Source: Candidatus Galligastranaerophilus intestinigallinarum
GTDB taxonomy: Bacteria > Cyanobacteriota > Vampirovibrionia > Gastranaerophilales > Gastranaerophilaceae
NCBI GenBank assembly: GCA_018715855.1
Contig: DVKW01000236.1
Span: forward strand, 1 to 11,836
Reading direction: 5' to 3'
DNA length: 11,836 bases
How positions within the stretch are numbered: position 1 is the stretch's first letter; the number at the start of each line of letters is the position of its first letter. This document shows positions 5,460 through 11,394 of this stretch, in pieces. Under the pieces are notes generated by a model. That model was not told the DNA's origin. It made no database searches and saw nothing but the letters and a program-made list of their open reading frames with translations. Made by a program: the position numbers and the translations under genes.

Positions 5460-5990
5460 ATGAAAAATATAATTTGCTTTTCAGGAAAACAATATTCTGG
5501 TAAAGATACAGCTGCAAAGCTTGTTTTAGAAGCCTTTCCAAGTTTTATTCGAATTGGAATTGCTGATGCTATTAAGCTTGAATATGGAAAAAGAAATAAT
5601 CTGACATTTGAAGAAATTGAAGCCAATAAAGGAAAATACAGAACAGGCCTAATTGAACTTGGAAACGAAGGCAGGAATATTCACCCTGATTTTTGGCTGA
5701 ATAAAATTATCGAGCAAGATAAAAATGTTATTGTGCCTGATGTAAGGTTAATCCACGAAGCAGAAGTGTTTAAGGCCGCAGGCGCCATTTTAATAAGGGT
5801 TGAAGCAAGCTTTGAAACAAGAAGTAAACGTGGAATAATTACAAATACAAATGATTTAACAGAAATTGAACTTGATAATTACAAGGGGTTTGATTACGTT
5901 TTAAATAATGATGGCGATTTTGAAGAATTAAAAAAGAATATTTTACCCTTAATTGATTTTTTAAAAGAAAAAATTATTCAACTTCGCTAA
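5460..5990 (+). CDS. P-loop kinase of the phosphomevalonate kinase / deoxynucleoside monophosphate kinase type
   Basis: The 176-residue protein has a Walker A loop FSGKQYSGKDT (residues 7-17). The order of motifs then follows animal-type phosphomevalonate kinase: IKLEYGKRNNLTF, K.(Y)R..LIELGNEGR..HPDFW, VIVPDVRLIHEAEVFKAAGA (the SDTR-like strand), RVEAS...R.KRG (lid), and DNYKGFDYVLNNDG near the end. Phage dNMP kinases share the same layout, and GKDTAA fits them well. It phosphorylates a small monophosphate with ATP in the cytoplasm; whether that is phosphomevalonate, a dNMP or another substrate cannot be settled. By eye, two basic residues of human PMVK (one in the P-loop, the second Arg of SDTRR) are replaced by Gln and Leu, which argues for a different substrate. 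It is monocistronic and overlaps the converging uridine kinase-like gene by 17 bp. Confidence 0.75.
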   Translation: MKNIICFSGKQYSGKDTAAKLVLEAFPSFIRIGIADAIKLEYGKRNNLTFEEIEANKGKYRTGLIELGNEGRNIHPDFWLNKIIEQDKNVIVPDVRLIHEAEVFKAAGAILIRVEASFETRSKRGIITNTNDLTEIELDNYKGFDYVLNNDGDFEELKKNILPLIDFLKEKIIQLR

Positions 5991-6843
5991 AACAATTTGT
6001 AATATGGTTAATAAATTCAATTACCTGAACAAAATATTCAAGGCTGCATTCCCCGTTAACAACAATATCTGAAAAATCTTTAGCGGGTTTAATATATTTT
6101 GCACCTGCTTTTTCAACATAATCCCAATGTTTATAGGCATTTTCTTTGTCTTGGTTTCTTTCAGCGGCTCTGTCTAAGAACCTTTTTCTTCTTGTTTTTC
6201 TTGTTGTTTCAACATAAATTTTAATGTCAAACAAGCTTCTTACAGGCTCAAACATTGTTGCCATGCCTTCAATAACAACAATTTTATTTGTTTTAACATC
6301 AATTGCATTTAAAACGGAAACCCCCGTTCCATTTGTTAAATATTTAGGTGCTTTAATGTCTTTGCCGTTTTTAAGGTCATAGGCATGTTCTGCTAAAAGT
6401 TCAAGCCTAAAGTTCTCTGGTGCATCCACATCATGCCCGTTATCTCTTAAATTGTCGAAAGTGCCGTATTTTTTAATTAAATCTGAGATATCTCTAAAAT
6501 AATTATCAGCATTAATAATTGTTATCGGCATATTAAATTCGTTTATAATTTTTTGAATTTCATTGCAAATTGAAGATTTGCCCGAGGCAGATTCCCCTGT
6601 TATGCCGATTAAAATTTTCATATTGGGGTAATTAACCAAGCGGTTTAAAAAATTGGGGATAAAATCATTTTTAACTTCTAAAAATAAATGCTCGTCATTT
6701 TTTTTGTCAAAATTTAAAATTTGCTTGAATTTTGTTTGAAGGTAAAACGCTAAAAATTCTCTGCCGATTTTTGTGTCAAAATTCGGCTTTTGAAGCTTTT
6801 GATTGCTGTTTTTTATATCGTATGTTTCAATTAAAGCGTTCAT
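5974..6843 (-). CDS. Uridine kinase / phosphoribulokinase family P-loop kinase with N-terminal extension
   Basis: In this 289-residue protein the kinase domain begins near residue 75 with GITGESASGKSS (Walker A, 83-90). It is followed by NADNYFRD (the uridine kinase DxYY-like site), the HDVDAPENFRLELLAEHAYDLKNGKDIKAPKYL segment (as NFDHPxAFD...L..L..G in uridine kinases), VVIEGM and a DIKIYVETTRKTRRKRFLDR lid region. The fold transfers phosphate from ATP to uridine, cytidine or a similar small molecule. The first 74 residues are an extra helical region not found in ordinary uridine kinases. The gene follows rnpA by 7 nt, in the slot where yidD/yidC usually sit, so it is in the rpmH operon. 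The only SD-like GGAG is 17 nt before the ATG, inside the end of rnpA. The exact substrate is unknown, so I give no symbol. Confidence 0.82.
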   Translation of the reverse strand: MNALIETYDIKNSNQKLQKPNFDTKIGREFLAFYLQTKFKQILNFDKKNDEHLFLEVKNDFIPNFLNRLVNYPNMKILIGITGESASGKSSICNEIQKIINEFNMPITIINADNYFRDISDLIKKYGTFDNLRDNGHDVDAPENFRLELLAEHAYDLKNGKDIKAPKYLTNGTGVSVLNAIDVKTNKIVVIEGMATMFEPVRSLFDIKIYVETTRKTRRKRFLDRAAERNQDKENAYKHWDYVEKAGAKYIKPAKDFSDIVVNGECSLEYFVQVIEFINHITNCFSEVE

Positions 6844-6850
6844 TATGAAT

Positions 6851-7219
6851 TTAATAATACTCCTGAATAAATTTGTTTGCCATTTTATCCATCAGTTTGT
6901 AAACACTTTTTAATGTAATTTCAAAATTAATATTTTTAGCATTTTCTTTAGCGGTTAAAATTAAGCTCATATAAGGAATTTCTTTTTCTTTTAAATAAAT
7001 TCTGAAACTTTCTCTCATCCTTCTTTTAATTTTGTTTCTTACAACCGCTCTTTTATCTGTTTTTTTGCTTACAACAAAGCCGATTTTAGGCTCATAGTTG
7101 CAATCAGGCTTGTTTTTTCCCGCGAATAAAACAAAAAACTCATCAGAAACAACCCTGTTTTGGCAGTATGTTGCTTTGAATGATGAGTTTGTTTTTAATC
7201 TGTTTCTTTTATTAAGCAC
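6851..7219 (-). CDS. rnpA: Ribonuclease P protein component
   Basis: RnpA is the basic protein subunit that helps the RNase P ribozyme bind and cleave tRNA precursors. The family signature is plain: KIGFVVSKKTDKRAVVRNKIKRRMRESF, including the RNR motif that contacts the P RNA; the amino terminus NKRNRLKTNSSF matches the usual ...NRLKK..DF start. I chose GTG 7219, which gives MLNKRNRLK and an 8-bp overlap with the end of rpmH (122 aa, normal length). A TTG at 7234 would add five residues and is the alternative. Neither has an SD, so translation is probably coupled to rpmH, the usual arrangement. It is followed at 7 nt by the uridine kinase-like gene. Confidence 0.93.
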   Translation of the reverse strand: MLNKRNRLKTNSSFKATYCQNRVVSDEFFVLFAGKNKPDCNYEPKIGFVVSKKTDKRAVVRNKIKRRMRESFRIYLKEKEIPYMSLILTAKENAKNINFEITLKSVYKLMDKMANKFIQEYY

Positions 7220-7364
7220 GGTTTTTTGCAACAATTGCTACTTTATGACGGCCTTTAGCACGGCGTCTGTTAATTGTTTTTTGTCCTTCAGGAGTAGCCA
7301 TTCTTGCTCTGAAACCTGAAACTTTTTGTCTTTTTCTTTTTGTGCCTTCTAATGTGCGACGCAT
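7212..7364 (-). CDS. rpmH: 50S ribosomal protein L34
   Basis: The 50-residue protein starts MRRTLEGTKRKRQKVSGF and contains the invariant SGFRARMATPEG and RRRAKGRHKV segments. It is a small, very basic protein buried in the 23S rRNA of the large subunit. The RTLEGTKRKR start is closer to cyanobacterial L34 (RTLGGTNRKRKR..SGFRARM) than to the enterobacterial form, which supports a cyanobacterial-lineage host. The carboxy end VAIVAKNRA is a few residues longer than usual. The start is fixed by homology and by a strong AAGGAG (7373-7378, spacer 8); the reading frame is open further upstream to 7514 but that extension is not coding. It heads the operon rpmH-rnpA-kinase from a consensus promoter. 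Confidence 0.97.
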   Translation of the reverse strand: MRRTLEGTKRKRQKVSGFRARMATPEGQKTINRRRAKGRHKVAIVAKNRA

Positions 7365-7382
7365 TATATTTACTCCTTGATG

Positions 7383-7411
7383 TTGATTTTTACTACAGTA
7401 TTTATTATGAT
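7383..7411 (+). promoter_or_regulatory. proC promoter: TTGATT - 17 bp - TATGAT
   Basis: TTGATT (7383-7388), 17-bp spacer, TATGAT (7406-7411, 5 of 6). It is the mirror image of the rpmH promoter around position 7409. Start of transcription near 7418, giving a leader of about 40 nt with AAGGAG at 7444-7449. Confidence 0.65.
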
Positions 7412-7435
7412 AATTTAGACAAAAACTGCTGTCAA
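7407..7435 (-). promoter_or_regulatory. rpmH promoter: TTGACA - 17 bp - TATCAT
   Basis: On the minus strand TTGACA (7435-7430, full consensus), a 17-bp spacer and TATCAT (7412-7407, 5 of 6). Start of transcription falls near 7400, giving a leader of about 36 nt that contains the Shine-Dalgarno site. It shares its -10 bases with the proC promoter on the other strand. Confidence 0.85.
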
Positions 7436-7458
7436 GTTTATATAAGGAGCGAGGCATT

Positions 7459-8265
7459 ATGACAAAGAATTTAGGGTTTATAGGTTTTGGGAAAATGGCT
7501 TCGGCTATATGCAAGGGTGTTATTAATTCGGGCTTTATTAAGCCTTGTAATATATATGCTTATGACGTTAATTTTGAACATTTAAAAGAAGCTGCAGAAG
7601 AACTTAAAATTAATGCCGTTGTTGACGTTAAAACTTTAGCTAAAAATGTCTCAAACATTTTGGTTGCAACAAAACCTTTTGTTGTTGATGATGTTTTATC
7701 TAATTTAAAAGATGTTGCAGATGATAAGCTTATTATTTCAATTTTAGCCGGCATTACTATTCAAAAATATGAAGATAACTTGCCAAATTCAAGAATTATT
7801 CGTGTTATGCCAAACACCCCCGCTATGGTAAATGAAGGAATGAGCGTTGTTTGCAGGGGAAATAAATCAACGGATGATGACCTTCAATTTGTTTTGGATT
7901 TATTTTCAAAATTGGGTTTGGCAATTTCATTGGATGAAACCCAAATTAATGCAGTAACGGCTGTTTCAGGCTCAGGCCCTGCATTTTATTATTATATTAT
8001 TGATAAAATTGCACGTGCCGGTGAAGTTTTGGGGCTTAATTATGATGTTGCGCTTAAATTATCCGCTCAAACCGCCTTGGGTGCTGCTAAAATGATTATG
8101 GAAACAAATAAAACTCCTGAAGATTTAATTACCGCAGTAACAACCCCAAACGGCACAACTGCAGAAGGAAACAAAGTTTTAATTGAATCCGATATTGAAA
8201 AAGTTCTTTTTGAAACTGTTGAAAAAACCTGTATAAGAGCAGTTGAACTTGGCAAGGGAAAATAA
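7459..8265 (+). CDS. proC: Pyrroline-5-carboxylate reductase
   Basis: ProC reduces 1-pyrroline-5-carboxylate to proline with NAD(P)H, the last step of proline synthesis. The 268-residue length is normal. The Rossmann nucleotide loop is GFIGFGKMASAI (6-17); ILVATKPF follows; VMPNTPA (116-122) is the family motif near the active site; the C-terminal dimerisation domain has AVSGSGPAF (168-176), ALGAAKMI and the signature TTPNGTTAEGNKVL (228-241), where many relatives have SPGGTT. The ATG has an AAGGAG Shine-Dalgarno site with a 9-nt spacer. It is alone in its transcription unit: divergent from rpmH, followed by a strong terminator. No proA or proB is in view. Confidence 0.96.
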   Translation: MTKNLGFIGFGKMASAICKGVINSGFIKPCNIYAYDVNFEHLKEAAEELKINAVVDVKTLAKNVSNILVATKPFVVDDVLSNLKDVADDKLIISILAGITIQKYEDNLPNSRIIRVMPNTPAMVNEGMSVVCRGNKSTDDDLQFVLDLFSKLGLAISLDETQINAVTAVSGSGPAFYYYIIDKIARAGEVLGLNYDVALKLSAQTALGAAKMIMETNKTPEDLITAVTTPNGTTAEGNKVLIESDIEKVLFETVEKTCIRAVELGKGK

Positions 8266-8277
8266 TTTTGCCAAGTT
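8246..8277 (+). other. 10-bp hairpin straddling the proC stop codon
   Basis: AACTTGGCAA (8246-8255) pairs perfectly with TTGCCAAGTT (8268-8277); the TAA stop (8263-8265) lies in the loop. No T-tract follows, so it is not a classical terminator. It may stabilise the mRNA 3' end. Confidence 0.5.
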
Positions 8278-8300
8278 ATGAAAAATAATATTAAACATTT

Positions 8301-8348
8301 AGGGTTTTATTCTAATCTGTTTGAGTTAGAGTAAAACCCTTTTTATTT
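8301..8348 (+). terminator. Strong rho-independent terminator after proC
   Basis: A 15-bp stem: AGGGTTTTATTCTAA (8301-8315) with TTAGAGTAAAACCCT (8326-8340), one G-U pair, loop of 10, followed by TTTTTATTT. In the other direction it could weakly end the nanE-ROK kinase mRNA, but the T-tract there is poor. Confidence 0.9.
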
Positions 8349-8368
8349 AATAAATAATTATTATACTT

Positions 8369-9256
8369 TTAGTCCAGTTGTTTTGTTTTTTCAAATGCAA
8401 CAAGCCCTGCGCCAATTACGCCCGAATAATTTCCTGCTTTTGCAATTGCAATTTTGGTTGGCGTTGTAACCGTATATTTATTTACATATTCTTCTATATA
8501 TTCAATATCTGCAAATTGTGCCATAGAGCCTGAAAAGGCAATAACATCGGTATCAAAAATATTATTTAACCCTAAAGCCCCTATTGCAATATATTCATTC
8601 CATTTAACAAGAGTTTTAATGGCGCTTTCTTCTTTTTTATCGTATTTTTGAATAATTTCATAAGTTGAAAGGCATTCACCCGTTATATCTTCATAGGTTA
8701 ATTTTAAGCCCCTTCCTGATGCATAAGCTTCAAAGCAATCGTAAGCGCCGCATGTGCAAAGCCTTTTTTTATCTGTTGACATTTTAAAATGCATTTCGCC
8801 CGCAGCACCCGATTTTCCCTTTAGAAGCGAACCGTTTACGATTATTCCGCCGCCAACCCCTGTGCCTAAAGTTAAAACAATTGAATTTTTATAGCCTTTT
8901 GTGGCGCCAACTTTATATTCTGCCCATGCTGCACAGTTGGCATCGTTTTCTATAAAAATTTCCATATTTTCATTTAGGTTTTTAAAATCTATATCTCTGT
9001 AACCTTTTGGCAGGTTGCCTGTTGAACTTAAAATTTTATCGTTGGAATTATTCACGGCGCCTGCAGTTGCAATGCCTGCCAATTTTGTTTCGTTTTCATA
9101 TTCTTTTATTATTTCTTTTAATTTATTTTCAATCTCTTCAACGGTTTTTGGGGTTTGTTCTTTTTTAACTTCCGTTAAAATTTTTCCCTCATCATTAATT
9201 AAGGCATGGAAAATTTTTGTGCCGCCTATGTCTATTCCAAGGATTGGTTTTTTCAT
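8369..9256 (-). CDS. nanK: ROK family sugar kinase, probably N-acetylmannosamine kinase (NanK-like)
   Basis: The 295-residue protein has the ROK layout. It has the phosphate-binding loop DIGGTK (9-14), the catalytic aspartate in ENDANCAA (Asp105), the second nucleotide loop LTLGTGVGGGIIVNG (128-142) and the zinc site: His156 in GEMHF plus CTCGAYDC (Cys167, Cys169, Cys174) and Glu176. ROK kinases phosphorylate glucose, fructose, ManNAc or similar sugars with ATP. The start overlaps the nanE stop as ATGA, with AAAGG (9263-9267) 6 nt upstream. NanE's substrate is ManNAc-6-P, so ManNAc kinase is the natural role; glucokinase is the alternative, since sugar specificity in ROK proteins is hard to read. 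GEMHF lacks the glycine before His usual in GE.GH, a small oddity. Confidence 0.85.
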   Translation of the reverse strand: MKKPILGIDIGGTKIFHALINDEGKILTEVKKEQTPKTVEEIENKLKEIIKEYENETKLAGIATAGAVNNSNDKILSSTGNLPKGYRDIDFKNLNENMEIFIENDANCAAWAEYKVGATKGYKNSIVLTLGTGVGGGIIVNGSLLKGKSGAAGEMHFKMSTDKKRLCTCGAYDCFEAYASGRGLKLTYEDITGECLSTYEIIQKYDKKEESAIKTLVKWNEYIAIGALGLNNIFDTDVIAFSGSMAQFADIEYIEEYVNKYTVTTPTKIAIAKAGNYSGVIGAGLVAFEKTKQLD

Positions 9257-9951
9257 AATAAACCTTTCTTAAATTCTTCTATTATCTTGTGCGGCCTTGT
9301 AACCATGGAGCCTATTACAACAGCATAAGCGCCAAGTTCAAAGGCATGTTTTACATCTTTATAATCTTTTGTTTTGCCTTCTAAAATTATAGGGCATTTT
9401 AATTCTTTTACACATTTTTGAAGCAAATTAAAATCGGGAGTATCGGGGGTATTTTCCGTATTTTTGGTGTAGCCTGACAGTGTTGTTGAAATTATATCTG
9501 CGCCCAGCTCATACGCTTCTTTTGCTTCGTTAAATTCTGCAATATCTGCCATTGCCATTTTATTTTTGGAATGAATAAAATTAATTAATTCTAAAACGCT
9601 TGTTTTTCTTTCTCTTTTTGTTGCATCAAAGGCTATAATGTCTGCACCTGCTTCAATTAAGCTGTTTGCATCTTCAATATTCGGGGTGATATAAACAAGT
9701 TCTTTGTAATTAACCGGAATTATATCGGGTTTTGTAATGCCAATTACAACAACGCTGTCACCGAATTTTTCCTTTGTGTTTTTAACATCTCTTGCGCCTG
9801 CAAGTCTTAGGCAATCTGTTTTTCCTAAAACAACAATTGTTTCAATGAGTGCATTCATTGCAATTTCATTGTATAAAGGCTCGTTTTTTTGAGCTTGAGA
9901 TGAAACAATAATTTTATTTTTAATTTTATTCAGAATTAAATTTTTATCCAT
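9253..9951 (-). CDS. nanE: N-acetylmannosamine-6-phosphate 2-epimerase
   Basis: NanE interconverts ManNAc-6-P and GlcNAc-6-P, linking sialic acid or ManNAc breakdown to amino-sugar metabolism. The 232-residue TIM-barrel shows the family motifs in order: VSSQAQKNEPLY (16-27), LRLAGARD (48-55), VIGITK with the catalytic lysine (Lys74), VYITPNIEDAN (86-96), AFDATKRER (107-115), MADI (134-137), TTLSGYT (156-162), EGK (191-193) and VIGSMVTRP (212-220). The first gene of a two-gene operon with the ROK kinase, overlapping it by 4 bp. The ATG has no Shine-Dalgarno site, but a TATAAT 8 nt before it. No lyase (nanA), transporter or sialidase is seen in the window, so the source of ManNAc is not known. 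Confidence 0.93.
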   Translation of the reverse strand: MDKNLILNKIKNKIIVSSQAQKNEPLYNEIAMNALIETIVVLGKTDCLRLAGARDVKNTKEKFGDSVVVIGITKPDIIPVNYKELVYITPNIEDANSLIEAGADIIAFDATKRERKTSVLELINFIHSKNKMAMADIAEFNEAKEAYELGADIISTTLSGYTKNTENTPDTPDFNLLQKCVKELKCPIILEGKTKDYKDVKHAFELGAYAVVIGSMVTRPHKIIEEFKKGLL

Positions 9952-9959
9952 AATTTTAA

Positions 9960-9965
9960 ATTATA
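9960..9965 (-). promoter_or_regulatory. -10 box TATAAT for nanE, probably leaderless
   Basis: Minus strand TATAAT then 8 nt then the nanE ATG, with no Shine-Dalgarno site. No good -35 is found at 16-18 bp. It lies back-to-back with the tig promoter. Confidence 0.5.
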
Positions 9966-9972
9966 CATCAAA

Positions 9973-10003
9973 TTGACCATGTTTTTTATTTTTAAGTTAT
10001 ACT
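9973..10003 (+). promoter_or_regulatory. Candidate tig promoter: TTGACC - 19 bp - TATACT
   Basis: TTGACC (9973-9978) and TATACT (9998-10003) are each 5 of 6 to consensus, but the 19-bp spacer is long. Start near 10010 would give a 58-nt leader with a small hairpin TGCAG/CTGCA (10030-10045). A second -10, TATAAT at 10024-10029, has no good -35. Confidence 0.5.
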
Positions 10004-10067
10004 AAAATAAGTCATTAGTTAAATATAATTGCAGATTTTTCTGCAGGATTAGAAAAGGTGTAAATTT

Positions 10068-11363
10068 ATGTCCGCAAAAATTGAAAATTTAGAACAAAAC
10101 GTAGTAAAAGTAGATATCACAATTGATGCCAAAACTGCTGAAAAAGCATATAATAACGCTGTTTCAAGAATGGCAAAACAAGTTAATATCCCCGGGTTCA
10201 GAAAAGGAAAAGCTCCTAAAAGTGTTATTGAAAAATACATTGGCCCTGAAAGAATTAAAGTTCAGGTTGTTGAAGATTTATTCCCGATGGAATTTGCAAA
10301 AGCGGTTGATGAAAACAAACTCGACCTTGCAGTTCAACCTGCAATAGAATCTTTCAGCTTTGACCTTGGAAAAGATTTAACAATTGTTGCAAAAGCCGAA
10401 GTTAAGCCTGAAGTTACTTTGGGTGAATACAAAAACCAAACAATTCAATTTGACGAATACAAAGTGCCCGAAGATGCGCTTGAAATGGAATTGGAATCTA
10501 TTAGAAGCCGTTTTGCTACAATTAAGCCGATTGAAGAAGACAGGCCCGCAGGCGATAAAGATTTAGCTGTTATTGACTTTGAAGGTTTTGTTAATAATGA
10601 ACCGATTGAAAGAGGTTCAGGAAAAAATTACACGCTTGATTTAGGACATTCAAACTTTATCCCCGGTTTTGCAGAAGGCATCATCGGGCATAAAAAAGGC
10701 GAAGAATTTACAATTGATGTAACATTCCCCGAAAATTACAGCGAAGAAAAATTAAAAGGTGCAAAAGCACAATTTAAAATTAAACTTCATGAATTAAATG
10801 AAAGAATTTTGCCTGAATTAAATGATGAATTGGCTAAAAAAGTTGGCAAATTCGACACGGCAACAGCACTTAAAAACGATATTCAAAAATATTTGGATGA
10901 TTCTTCAAAAATTGAAAATGACAAACGCAAAATGGAAGCCATTTTCAACAAAGTTGTTGATGAAGCAAAAATTGATATTCAAGATGCAATGATTCAAAGA
11001 GAAATCGAAGCTGTTTTTGCGGAAACAAGACAAGCTGCTGAAGCAAGAGGCCAAGATTGGAACAAAATAATGGAATCTCAAAGCGGCGAAACAGTTCAAA
11101 AACAAGCTAGAGAAGAAGCAATCAGAAGAATTAAAAACTCTTTAATAATCGAAAAAATTGCTAAAGCTGAAGGCATTAAAATTGAACAGGCAGATATTGT
11201 TGATCAAATTTCTCAAATTGCGCAAACATATAAAACAACACCGCAAGAAATTTTGAAAGAAGTTACGAAAAATCAACGTTTCTTTACTGCAATTACCCAA
11301 CAGGCAGCAATCAAGAAAGTGAATGATATCTTGATGAATAATAACACTTTTGTTGCAAAATAA
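10068..11363 (+). CDS. tig: Trigger factor (ribosome-associated chaperone, peptidyl-prolyl isomerase)
   Basis: Trigger factor binds ribosomal protein L23 at the exit tunnel and shields nascent chains. The 431-residue length is normal. The N-terminal ribosome-binding domain has the signature IPGFRKGKAPKSVIEKYIG (GFRKGKAP at 43-50). An FKBP-type isomerase domain follows at about 160-245 (AVIDFEGFVNNEPIERGSG, YTLDLGHSNFIPGFAEGIIG, FTIDVTFPENY). The C-terminal helical chaperone arms start at LPELNDELAKKVG and run to the end. The start has AAGGTG (10055-10060, spacer 7). It is followed 31 nt later by clpP with no terminator between, the widespread tig-clpP order, so folding and proteolysis genes are likely cotranscribed. 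Confidence 0.97.
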   Translation: MSAKIENLEQNVVKVDITIDAKTAEKAYNNAVSRMAKQVNIPGFRKGKAPKSVIEKYIGPERIKVQVVEDLFPMEFAKAVDENKLDLAVQPAIESFSFDLGKDLTIVAKAEVKPEVTLGEYKNQTIQFDEYKVPEDALEMELESIRSRFATIKPIEEDRPAGDKDLAVIDFEGFVNNEPIERGSGKNYTLDLGHSNFIPGFAEGIIGHKKGEEFTIDVTFPENYSEEKLKGAKAQFKIKLHELNERILPELNDELAKKVGKFDTATALKNDIQKYLDDSSKIENDKRKMEAIFNKVVDEAKIDIQDAMIQREIEAVFAETRQAAEARGQDWNKIMESQSGETVQKQAREEAIRRIKNSLIIEKIAKAEGIKIEQADIVDQISQIAQTYKTTPQEILKEVTKNQRFFTAITQQAAIKKVNDILMNNNTFVAK

Positions 11364-11364
11364 G

Positions 11365-11370
11365 TATAAT
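11365..11370 (+). promoter_or_regulatory. Possible clpP -10 box TATAAT in the tig-clpP gap
   Basis: TATAAT stands 24 nt before the clpP ATG, leaving room for a short leader containing the AAAGGA site. No convincing -35 within the end of tig. It may be chance in AT-rich DNA. Confidence 0.25.
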
Positions 11371-11394
11371 ATGGATTATGAAAGGAATTTATAA

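Noticed and set aside
7365..7514. Upstream extension of rpmH to about 100 residues
   Set aside because: L34 homology begins at MRRTLEGT, a strong AAGGAG precedes ATG 7364, and the extension would cross the promoter region and the start of proC.
10049..10240. Small minus-strand reading frame over the start of tig
   Set aside because: Antisense to the conserved trigger factor N-domain; no SD or recognisable product.
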